Positions 14,427 through 26,700 of a stretch of DNA of 64,000 nt are shown one piece after another. The position numbers and the translations under genes are program-made. The stretch lies in NCBI GenBank assembly GCA_949316495.1, contig OX439003.1:26759656-26823655 (forward strand). Reading direction: 5' to 3'. Source of the DNA: Amphiduros pacificus. Lineage: Eukaryota; Annelida; Polychaeta; Phyllodocida; Hesionidae. A model generated the notes under the pieces. That model worked only from the letters and a program-made list of their open reading frames with translations. It did not search any database and was not told the DNA's origin. Within the stretch, counting starts at the first letter, position 1, and every line of letters starts with the position of its first letter.

Positions 14427-14465
14427 TTATCGCGGAAGAATTGAGACATTTCCCTTGTCAGCCAT
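14427..14465 (-). other. Upstream ORF in the ANKS1-like 5' leader
   Basis: A 12-codon frame (MADKGNVSILPR, then TAA) ends about 50 bases before the ANKS1 start codon. If it is within the transcript it could damp translation of the main frame. Whether the leader extends this far is not shown by the sequence. Confidence 0.35.
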
Positions 14466-17400
14466 AATGAAACAGCTACTGCCACCTGCTGGATCGCACC
14501 TGTTAACATTACCATATAACGACAAATCTGATTGGTCCAAACTCCCAAATAGACCAACACATGGCCAATGAGAAACAAGGGTATATTTGGTAATGTATTA
14601 AATTTGGAAACAAGTTGGCATTCTTGAAAAACTATGAGAAAGGAATTTTCTTTCTTTTACACAAATTTAAGTTCAAAAGCAAAGATCTTCTCTACAACAG
14701 AAAAAAATCATCCAGCAATTATAATTATCGAAAAAAAAACAAAAAAAACACACACAAAAAAAAACATAAAAATTGAAAAGATTCACATTGGATTCATCAT
14801 TTTAATAACCAGACAACATGAAATTCTTTTTTCATCATTACCGTAATTGTTGTAAATTAAAAGATAGGTTTTCCCAAATTTCTCAATTTATATTCAATTT
14901 AAATCTGTTATATGTGTGATTTCCAGTTCATGTGTCCTAAGCTGTGTCTTTTTACCATTTTATCAAGTGGTCTATATATTCCTTTACCAATATATTAAAG
15001 ACTGATATTTCGGATTAAGGTACAGTGGTAATCATCTACCACATTCAGAGCATGAAGTTTATAATTATTCAAGATTTCTTGGCTCTTAGAGTTCTTTTTA
15101 AAGGTATTAAACATCAATTTTACAATTTGGTGTATTGAAAAACTTAGCCACATATGAACATCATGAAAAAATTAAATTATAATAGAGTAATAATATAAGT
15201 TAATATAAGACATAAGAGTTGCACTCTCAGCATAGGTCTGTCTGAGCCAAAAGCTGCATGTGACGGGTAAACACGGGTAGCGTGAACATTGTTTGACCTC
15301 AATCGAGGCTCAAAGTAGGGTAGCAATGTTTGACGTCATTCTGGTACTATTCAAAGGACAATACCGTTGATGACGTCATAAGCATATTGTCATACTCTTA
15401 TGACGTCATTTTACCTTTCAGTGCCTCTATGATCACACTCCACATAAAAATGATGCCAAGAAAGAAATGTGCTTTCATAAAGGGGCAATAGATTAGGGTC
15501 TTGGTAAAATTGGATTAACAGGTAAACATGGTGATGCATCAATAAAATAGAAAATAGACATCAAAGGCAATTACATTTATCACCAATATGTGAATTTTAA
15601 AGGTTTTTTTTTTACAAAATCGGTGCTTAATCCCTTTAAATAATCTGTGCATAATAGTTCCAGTTCTTTTATTTATTTACCTACGTTTTGAACATTAGTA
15701 TCATATTCAAACAAGGGGCTGATTTGACAATAAAACATTATAAATACTAATTATAATGATGGTTGAAGCTGTCCCACCCTGTGACCTTCTTTAACAATTG
15801 GTTAATAGGAAAAAAATTCATTGAAAGCTTTTATGAAAAATGGACATTTGTTTTCCTTAGTTGAACATGTTCTATTTGGAAAAAAGTAAGTATAAGTATT
15901 TATATTTAGACATATTTGTTTAATTTCCTCATTATTAGAAATGAACTTTAGGTTTTCCCCTTTTCTGCTAAACTCCAGAACTTTTGTTTTGGTCATATTG
16001 ACATAATATGATTTTATTTTTACAAAAAAAATGTTTGTGAAAATTTAATAATCCATATTGTCTCAGATATTTAGAAAAGATTGTCAGAAATCTATTGACT
16101 GATACTACATTCAGAATAATTATTCTTGTAAATTACAATTGGACTGAGCATTCCCCTTGCAAATTCTTGAGGTTAAAATGCATTCCAGCATAAGAAAATA
16201 TACAATAATTTCATGTAATCATGGAAAAAATATATGATAATCAAAATAAATGAAAACAATTTTTAAGCCATTTAAGTTGGAATCTAAATAGGAAAATGAC
16301 TTGATTTGAAGAATCTGAAACCAGATTAAAAAGTTGTCATTATTTAGACATAGAGAAAGGAAGGCATAATATGACAATAACTCCACACGCCGTGGATGCT
16401 ACTGTAATCTTTCTGTTATTATCTGCCAACACAGAAGGCCAGTCTGACTTTTCAAATACTGAATTGGGTAAACTATACATAAGAAACAAGTTGTTCAGGG
16501 ACATAAATTTAGGATTTCATCCTTGACTACACCAATATAGGCGGCTTTGACATTTTTGAGTTTATCTAAATGATTTCCTCTTCTGGTATAAAGAAATTAC
16601 ATATATCCTCTGATAGTTCATGTTATATAATTATGGGTCCTTTTTTAACTATATATTTTTTAATGTAGGGACATAGTTATACTTAGATAATATTACTAAT
16701 ATGTGGTTGAGATTTTTCCTCTTGTCTCCCATTACAAACTTAAATGTTTCTTAATAACAATGAGAAGAAATAGAATGTCATATATAAACAACTGCTACTT
16801 TTTCCTCACTTACTAAATAGAATAAAAAGCAATGATACATATACATCTTATACCAGATTGAGTTGTTTAAAATTACAACATATAATAATCCCAAGTGGGA
16901 ATTTGATCAAAATTAAAGCCATTTTTAAATGGTTAACAGAGACATCTGGTGGATGCAAAGAGTATGCCTGAATAAAGTGGGAGTCATTTTCTGCAACTCT
17001 GAATAGAGATCCTGAAAGTATCACAAATGATACGAGAAGCTAACCTGTCTGCTTTAGATTTCAGATATATCTTTGGGGGAAAAAAAACAAAAACAAAACA
17101 AACAAAAAATAGTGAAAGTGGAGAAGTTTGTTAATCAAAACTCTCATCTTTTTCAGAAGATTAAATAAAAAATACAAAAATTGGTGGCATTTCATGTGAA
17201 ATATCAATATCTGTATTTTTGAAACTCTTGCAAGGTAGAAAATCCTACTGTAATCCTTGAGAGCTACTATTTCAAAATTGACATAATACGTTTAACTATG
17301 TTCTGTATGTGTAAAAGTATTCTACTGAAGCATTAATTAGATATCAATATAGCAAAAAAAAATATTTTTAGGAAGATTACATATACGTCCATTATGACTT

Positions 17401-20150
17401 TATGAAAGATAATTTGCACATATTTGACTGTTTGCATTGAATTTTTATTTTTCATTAATAGAGTTCAAGGTAACAGCATTGTAATATCCCTTGAGTAAAA
17501 CTGTGAGGTTACAAATTGCTTGCTTTAAGCAATAACATTGACACCAGTATATCTCCATGGCAACTTAAATGACCCCATAGTAACCAATGAATGAATGAAA
17601 ATATCACACACAATGTATCCACTGAAAACCACACTTTCATATCATTTATACTTCAATGCAGTGCTAATGGTTAACTTCAACATGAATTTTGCAGTTGCTT
17701 GTTGTTTAACCATAGACCTCATATCTAACAAGTTAAAATTCTTGAACATCATATTTTCAAATCTCACACTTTGTGTTGAGCATAAAATTGGTAAACTTCT
17801 ATTTACATTCAATCATGGTGAAGCAATCTGCCACCTGGTGGCATGAATTCAAACTCAATGTATGTACATAATTCTATTTTTTACAGTAACATTTGCATAA
17901 CGTGAACAAAAAAGTTCATTTTGTACATAATCAAACAATTACAGAAAATTATGCAATAATAAAATCATATAAATGCAAAGTGAAAAAGCACTCAAATGTG
18001 ACTACACTCAATCCTTTTCTTTTTCTTCAGAAAATGTATAAGATGTTAACTGGCAAGGGAGGGAGTAGGTAACATTTTCTGATGTGGGATAATGATTCTG
18101 GGTGGAAATACAGATTTCAGGAATTGTGTCATGTACTGTCCATACTTGAACATGTTTTCATCAGAAGATAATCTGACAAGAAATGTATATTCAACAATAT
18201 TTCATTTTCCCTTTGCAAACATCACTAGAATATAATTTTCAATGCAGTTGCACAATTCATTTTGCATATTTCACTATGATCCAGAAGTAAAAGATTCATT
18301 GCTGGAATTGATTAGTGGCAAAATTACATTCTTTAATTATTCAATTTTAAGACAGAAGCTTAACTTTCAGAACATAATTTATTCCTTTATTCTGCATTAG
18401 TTGTCTATGCTAATTTTTTCTATGCTTCTCCAAAAATATAGATTTAAAATGAAAATATAAAACAGATCAACATCATCCAGTTTGTAAAACAGTTTGATGA
18501 ATTTTTCCATTTTAATTTTTTCTTCCAATAATAATAATTATTTGCCACTGTAAAGTATATATCTCAATAATCTGTGCGATAATGGACTAGAAATCGCTCT
18601 CCCAGCGACAAGAGAGGTCAAAATTACACTGTCATTTTGCCATCATATATTTTTGCATAAATTGTACTACTCTACATAGATGATTACTCAGGCCAATACC
18701 GGAGGCAAAATCTTAGATTTAATAACAGAATTCAAAATAGGTATCAGAATAATGATTTATGCCCTGACATCATCATAATCATGATGTAATAAATCTCCTC
18801 GATATAACATTTAATTGTCAACATTCCAATAGCTTTTTTAATCCATTAAGGGAATTATCAAAAGGTCAATTTTAATCTAATTTCCACATATGGAGTAGTG
18901 TACCAATTGAAAATACTCACATATGACCCATGCTTATACATGTATACCCTTTGGCAAGGCCAGGGCATGAGTAATAGGCAAGAGTTTGGGAAATAAGGTC
19001 TATATTCAATGAGTAAGCATGGAACTTAAATCACTGAACATCATTTTGAAGAAGCACCCACTTTAAGGCTTTTATTGCCCATTGTGAAATGCTTCATTTG
19101 GGAATGTGATAAAGTAAGGCACTTATATAACATACATCATTATACACAACAACATCTCACCAATATCACTGCATTCATTGTATGCCAGACCATTTCATTT
19201 AGATCGAAAAAGAGTCTCTTTTTTCCGTCAATATTCAGTTTTCTTCCACACTGTTAAAAAAATATATGGCACTCCGATTTTCTTGACAAATATATCATTT
19301 TTCTTTATGTAATGATTTTAACTTTTAATAAACGGATTCATAAACAAAGGAATCCTCCTCCTTAATGTTTATGAGATGAGAATAATCTCTAGAAGATACC
19401 TATTGCATTTCCCCGAGATGGTCACAAAATTATCATTAATACCATTTTTATTATTGCTCTTTGCAAATGTAAGTTTATATCCAACAACAGGAAGCAATTG
19501 TTGTTCTGGCATATGGATATATAAGTAGCTTGTAGTAAATATTATTAGATTTCTTCATTTAGTGAGCATATTGGTTCACACACATCCTCACCCTCAAAGC
19601 GCTAACATATTCCTTGTAAGTTATATGCCATATATGAGCAATCTGGTTACATATCTTTACACATGCATGTTATGATGACCTTGACAAAATGCAAATAGAC
19701 AATTAGGATCACATTTAATATGTGATACTGTGGATAGAAATGAGATATTTAGTGAAGTAGATGATCTTTATATTCAATAAATGTCATCAGCTACAATGCC
19801 AAATGCAAAAATTGGATGAAGTTAGGTGAACATAATATATTTATTCAGAACTGATCTGGGGTTTGCTGAAGAGATTCTAAAAAATCCACATTTTCTACAA
19901 CACATTTGTTATTATTAGGCAATTTGATCCTTCAAGTAATGGCAATTCTAACCCTGAGAATCTATCCATAAGCACCTCATAATGATGACTGACTAAGACC
20001 ATTTTTCATTTTGCTAGAAGCAGAAACTCACTTGCTTCTCTTGTTCTCAATGGTTAAGATGTCATTAAAATAACTTTCTGTGAAGTAGTATCACTTTTCA
20101 ACAGGACATCATTCTAAAAAAGTATTTAGGAATATCTAAAAAAGTATTCT
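14466..20150. other. Intergenic region between the ANKS1-like gene and the TTC17 3' end
   Basis: About 5.7 kb of AT-rich DNA with A-rich runs near 14690-14770 and 17080-17110. Apart from the CRE cluster I see no gene, RNA or clear repeat. Confidence 0.6.
15331..15408. promoter_or_regulatory. Cluster of three perfect CRE palindromes
   Basis: TGACGTCA occurs at 15331-15338, 15371-15378 and 15401-15408, about 0.95-1.03 kb upstream of the ANKS1-like start codon. The octamer is the consensus for CREB/ATF family bZIP factors. Three exact copies in 78 bases of AT-rich DNA are unlikely by chance. They could act as an enhancer or promoter element for the ANKS1-like gene; that role is inferred. Confidence 0.5.
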
Positions 20151-20153
20151 CTT

Positions 20154-20159
20154 TTATTT
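20154..20159 (-). terminator. Candidate polyA signal for TTC17
   Basis: AATAAA on the minus strand, about 410 bases downstream of the TTC17 stop codon. It is the nearest canonical hexamer I noticed. Use is not proven. Confidence 0.4.
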
Positions 20160-20564
20160 GATGGTCAAATTACCTTATTGTATTCAGAAAGATAAATCTG
20201 AAGCATTTCCTTAACCCTTTCTTTTGTCACACAAGCATCAATTTGTGATTAAATAACCATTCCAAGATTAAAAATAACAGAGTAATTAGAGCATTTTAAT
20301 CATAAAAATTAATTGCAAGTTTAAGGCTTCAATACATTAATACTGATAACGGTTTAAAAAAACTGGAAAAAAAAAAAAAAAGCATCAGTCAAAACATATT
20401 ATAACCTATGAGATTTCTATAACACGGTAGCCAATATAAAAATAAGTATAGATGAATTGCAATGAAATATAATCTTTTGTGGCCAGAAGTTATTAAAATT
20501 TGACAGAAATGTGTATTTACAACAACAAAAAAACATCTGGCATAATACAAAAAGGAATGGTATA

Positions 20565-20759
20565 TTATCCAAATTTGGCTTTTCGTCTATGGTTGTTAAT
20601 ATTGTGACCGGGAGGTTTGTTGTAGGCATTACTGTGGAGATGAGGGTTGACTAGTAGGGTCTTGCAGCGGATGTACCGGAGTGAGGCACGAGCAGGCGCT
20701 AATGTTGACTGCAGGCCTAAGGTGGACTCGTAGAACTGTGCCGCTTGACTCCACTCTTT
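20565..20759 (-). CDS. TTC17: TTC17 exon 27: C-terminal exon with stop
   Basis: It encodes QAAQFYESTLGLQSTLAPAR, then SLRYIRCKTLL and a basic tail KAKFG before TAA. It matches vertebrate YESTLKLQPEFVPAKNRIQ. Confidence 0.94.
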   Translation of the reverse strand, partial: KEWSQAAQFYESTLGLQSTLAPARASLRYIRCKTLLVNPHLHSNAYNKPPGHNINNHRRKAKFG

Positions 20760-23700
20760 CTATCAGACAAAATACAAATGAAGGCATCAGAAACGGCAAA
20801 CTGACATCATGTTTCTCATCTTAAAGAAATTTACAGCTGGCTGTTGACAGATACATACCGGTAAATGTGCCAAAAGTGTTAAAGAGTGTGATAAACTTTT
20901 ACATAAACCGAAACGTAGCTTTATTGTTGTCTTCAGCTCTGTTGTAGGTCATTTAAATTATATTTCAATTGTTTTCAAATTTGCAACAATATTGATCAAA
21001 TATTAGAGTGTTTCAAGTGAAGTTTCTATTTACTCACCCGGGCAGCAAATATATTTGCCAAGGTAAAATGAGCAGCAACAACAGTGGGGTCAGCTTCTAG
21101 CGCCATGTTAGTCACAATTAAGGCCTCGTCTAGACGACCAGACTTGTGTAGGATATTAGACAGGCTCAGCAGTGCCACATTCTGATGATGAGAAAAAAAT
21201 GAGAACAAGATTCAATTATTTATCTTTGCAAAGATAATCATTTCCCTAATTATTTCCATATATACTTCAAATCTCCAAATTATAATACTGTTGATTTCTG
21301 TAAAAGATCAGAAAACAGGTTACATAATGTTTGATTGATATATAATGCAATTTTGAGTTTATGAAGGTTTGCAATATCATGAAAATAGTCAAATATCCAA
21401 ATGGTTGCATTATATTTGTATTTTCTTTTTTTAACAATGAAAGCATTAATAATTGAAGTATATTCCTATTTCATTATCTATGGATAATTGAGGGGCATGA
21501 AGATCCCTGGAGGACAATAAGCTGCACCTACCCGGGCCTCTTTTGGAGAGTGCTGGTATGCCACTTTGATACAGGTGATGGCATTGGTGGCATCCCCCTT
21601 CACTCGCCAATAGAGGGCAGCAAGATTGGCTGCTACCCACGATGACCCGTCCTGAAACACAGGCAACAATCATAAAGGATAAAATCATTAACCCTCTCAC
21701 ATTACTGCTCATGCCATTCTGCTGGAAATGTAAAAATACTCCAACATACTCCAGTATGTTTTACTTATTCAGGTTACGGTTGTTTATAATTCATACTGTA
21801 ATTGCTTTGTAATATTGATAGCGGAAGTTAATAGTTCTCTATGTGTAGCATGGTAAAATATGCATTTCACATAAACACACATTTCAAATAATGCTGTTCA
21901 ACTTACACATATTTTAGCATAAAATCTTTAAAGTGCTATATTCTTATAATTCTTAGAATTTCACAATTATGCAAGCTTTAATTGATTTATTGTGGCAAGA
22001 TGCTGACATAGGCAATGTTATTTATTACCTGTTGTAGAGCCTTAGCCAGTCTGTCTCCTACCAAGCCTATGTCCTCAGACTTCCCTCCAAGCTTCTGTAA
22101 TGTCTGTTAACGGTAGATAATAACACACTATAAAATAAGTTATCTAACACTTCAAAAGCTACAGTACTACAAAAAATGGTTGTCACAATTCCAAATTTAT
22201 TTTAAAAGCATAGTTAAATGTCTCTGTAAAGTTTGAAAGCAATGAAGGAAAAACAATGTGAAATATCTGAACATTAATGTGGAGACAATTTGAGCCAAGC
22301 ATGCTGTGGTCTCTTTTGATCCCTAAGTTATAAGTTAGCCTGCCTGAGGCTGTGAGACTCACATCTACTAAGCCATCCTCTGTTGCGTATCTGAGATGCT
22401 CAGACCGGGCGACAGAGTCCAGCATATTGACAGCCTTGGCATCACGGCCCTGCTTCTCATCACACACAGGTTCCCTGAGGGGCATCTGCGGGTCAGAAGT
22501 GAAATCTATGTGATCTGATAACCTGCAATATATCAGAAACAGCTGTCACTGTGAATCTCCACTGCACTGGGTATGCAAGAATCAATCCCTATGGAATCAA
22601 TATACGGTAGTAAATATAATCATCACTGGTAAGAATTCTCTCAATATGAACTTTTAATTTGGTTCATAATTCTGTCAGATTGAAATATCAAATCAATCAT
22701 TCCAGGTCATCAAATGTTTTAAAGAGAATTCCTTCTAAGAAAATCTTTTATTTTAGAAAGAAAGAAATTTTTTTTGGAAGAAATCAGGATAAATTAACAC
22801 TTTGCATGGCCACCATTCCTTTTTCACTGATACAAAATTCCATTTGTGTGGCAGGTTCCTGACAGGCCTCAATTTCCAAATCTCATAGGCACAACAAAGT
22901 GGAGCAAAAATACCTAGAAATTGTAAACTTACTGAATGCCCTTTGTGGTGACTGACACCCAGGTACTGGTGAACTTTGAACTCTATATGGATGACTAGAA
23001 ATTGTAGACTTACTGAATGCCCTTGGTGGTGACTGACACCCAGGTACTGGTGAACTTTGAGAAGTCTATAGGCTTGTGGTTCTGCAGACAGTCCTTGTAC
23101 ATTGGATGCTCTATAGGGGTCAGAATGGGGATGTGCCGTCGTGGGTCTAAAATCACCAACATTGGGATATAAAAAACAACTTTTTAATTATTTAAGTCAA
23201 CCAAATTTGTGTCTAGATTAAACAATTTCATTTATAAGTTGACACTGTCACCAAGTCACATATAAATATCAATGAATTTTAAGAAGTGCAGTTTTGAAGT
23301 AAAATATTGAATAGAGTATTATATACCTGGATTATATTTAATAATGTCCTCATCACTGTACTGCTGTTTTCGGGGTTGAAATGAGACACGGGTAGAATGT
23401 GTTTGCATATGTAGTTTTTTGAGAATCTCCTCTTCTAGTTTTAAAGCATCAAGTTCTTGAGAAATGTCTTCTTTTTCAGTTGTTTTTATCTCTTCACACT
23501 TCTTATGAGCCTTGGATACACACTGAGTGGGTGCACTTGAATCTGATGATGATGATGGTGATGATGACGACGATGGTGATGATGACGACGACGACGAAGA
23601 AGATGATGATGACGAAGACGACGACGATGAAGAAGATGATGATGATGATGATTCCTTTGAGACAGTCTGTTGGTCATGTTGGTTGCCATGGTGATCATTT

Positions 23701-26700
23701 GGTAATAACTCATGCGAATGAAGATCATTTGGTGCATACTGGGATAATTTCTCTAAAATCTGTAAATCAAACACATAAATACTTATCGGGTTATGAAAAT
23801 AATATCTTCTTTGTCAAAATTCTCAATAGAAGAAAACTAATTCTTTATAATACATCAAGATGATATTTAACAGTTATAATATATTCTATCAGTTTTCTGA
23901 ACTGCTACCTTCTCAATTTAACATTGTGGCCATTAAAGCTTACAAATCCTTTCAATGTTTCACAGACAATTCAAATCCTGAGGATATAGAACAATTGGCC
24001 CATAACAATCAAGCCTGGTGTTTGATTAGTATTAATCACATATCAATCGTTCTGTCGCAAATTCAAACAAAGGAATTTACATAGATTGATATAACTTCAA
24101 CTTTGTATTTTTCTGATTCTATTTTTTAGAAATGTTAGCTTAAATCACAAATCTCAGTTATGATCCTTAATCGAGTAGATAATGTTAAAAAATGAGTTTT
24201 ATTTAGAATTTCTAACTGAGTTCCTACAACAAGTAGTTTGAGAAAGACAACCAGGTATAATTAAGTCTATTCAATAAGAAACAAATATATGGATATACTG
24301 ATAAGTGCCCGATAAAGACAGAAATGTGCCCATTTTATACTTTATAAATTTTCCCATTTCACAGGTTTGGGGATAAAGTTAAAACTATATAGAGAATGTT
24401 GAAAATAAAAGATGGATTTTTTATAACTAAGGATTTTTTTTGGTAAATAAGATTCTAAATGACAAGGGGAGATATAAAAAATGAAGTAAATGGCAGTCTC
24501 AGATTGGTGAAATTTTCAATCAAGCCATAGGCAGTCTAATGTCTCTCGTTCATGGTCTTAGTATCCAAGTACAAAATATGGTTTCAAAGTTATTTGCCCT
24601 TGGCCTGTTTTGATCAGTCAAATAATGAAAAAAACCCAGTAGAAATAACCTTGCTTAGGACATTAATGCAAACCCAAATTTCGAACATTGTCTAAATATA
24701 CAGTATGTAATTTCAATCTGAATAAATTCTTTTAACTATTGAAATTATTTTTACAAACTTGTAATCTTGCATCTACAATCCAGTGGAATAAAATTACTTA
24801 TTTGTGTTTCTATATAAAGTATGAATCTCTAGAATCAAATTTTTGAATAGCTTTCCAAATAAATTCAGGTTTGTAAACGACACCACATAAATCTGTTTCC
24901 ATAGTTGGATACACGCCACATCAATGATGCGATGGTGGCAAAACTTACTCTCAGTCTTCATAATTAAATTAGTCAAATACACGGCATGTCATGTGTACTA
25001 AAACGGAATAAGGAATATTGCATTTCTCCTTCTCCAGCTCACATTTATGCTAACATGTCATGTGACATCTCGTGAGAGTACAATGTCCCAACCTGCAGTA
25101 AGGCATGAATATGCTACTACATCAACACCCAAAGAAAAATACACATATATTCATCAACTTAGAAACAATAACAATAAAAACATATTTAAATCATGCATGA
25201 CTACAAAACATTAGTCTGAGAGACTCAGAAACATAATTAATATGTCTCCCTACAAACACAACTCAACTGTTCTTAATGAGTCAGCATCAACAACACTTAA
25301 CTACATGCGTTATATGCAAGGTATGCACTGTAAAAGCTTGTAAGGATGTACAAGATTAAGATGAAAAGAAAGGAAAAATAGAGGTCAGTAGAAAAAGAAA
25401 CTACACAACCATCCTTTTACTTACTGTCACCCCATGAAAGCCAGCTGTAAGGTCAAGGTCAAGGAGTGTCAAAGGTTAATTGGGTTGGGATAAATAACTA
25501 TTATTAAAAATAACACACACTATATTCCCTCAGTCAAGCATGCCATACCATAGCCTGATATCACCAGTCTTATTACCAGTCTTATCCAAGAATATGTATG
25601 ATCACCTGCCACTCTAAACAAGAGAGGATTTTGGCCAATTTGACATTGTCACTTTTAAACATCTCACTTTATCAAAGTTGTCTGTGTCAAATGGACAGAC
25701 AAAGGGATTTGATCCAGTGAAACAATAAGGCCTAATATAAAGCATAGTGATTATAATTTTTGGATAAAACCAGCATATCCCTCTGTTAGAAACATAGGTC
25801 AAAAGCCTAATAACTGTGATGACCCTCGGTTTTGGTAATATTTGAGAATAACTTGTGCAAATTTCTTTATAAATGATATGAAACTTTTGGATATTTTAGG
25901 TTTACAATATGTTGGCTAACTGAGCCAACACCACATCGCTTTTCTTACACTTTATTCAGGTTATTGGAAAGATGCATCAGATCCTACAGTACTCACCAAT
26001 TCCTTCTAAAAAATATCCACAATTTTTTAAAATATGAAAGTATAGGAAATTACCCAGTTATTTCAGAGAGGATAAAGTTTTATGGACAGACAGACAGAAA
26101 AAAATGTCGACCTTCTTCTCTGCATAAGCTTTACTGACAAAGTCAGCACAGCTAATACAAATAAATATATGTCGTATGTATGCAAACTATTTTTCTAAAT
26201 TATTCATTGCTCTCTACAGTGTAGCATACTTTCAAAAGACTAATTTTCTGATTAATGAACAGTTTAACTTCTATACTGTATGCATTACTTATTATCTGTC
26301 TGTTACCCACACATGTGCAGAGAAAGTTTCAGAGGGAACAAGGCTTGGGGCATTGGCTGTCATCCCAAAAATGGCTAATTGAGGATGAAAAAGATCATCA
26401 TTGAAAAGGACAAGAAAAAAAAACATTTTCTTTATCCTTATGAGAAAATAAGGATGAAGGGCAAAAAGGATGACTTGCTTGTCCCACTCTCTGGGCAGGT
26501 AGTAATTAATATTAAGCTACAAGTCCTGTAAGTTAGTAACACTGTAATACTTACATAGGGTTGAAACTCTTCCCTTGTGCAGCCTGCACTCTTGCTTCCA
26601 TCATTAAATATCACACAGTCACTGGGGTTGACTACAATATCAGTTGGGGAGTCCACAAAGATAAGTTTCTGATGTAAAATGCCATTCACTATCTCAAGAC

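Noticed and set aside
23480-23863. Plus-strand Met-rich and minus-strand His-rich frames
   Set aside because: Shadows of the poly-serine triplet repeat in TTC17 exon 21.
25436-25460. A 20-nt splice-flanked segment in TTC17 intron 20
   Set aside because: Inclusion gives a stop codon at once and breaks the phase between exons 20 and 21.
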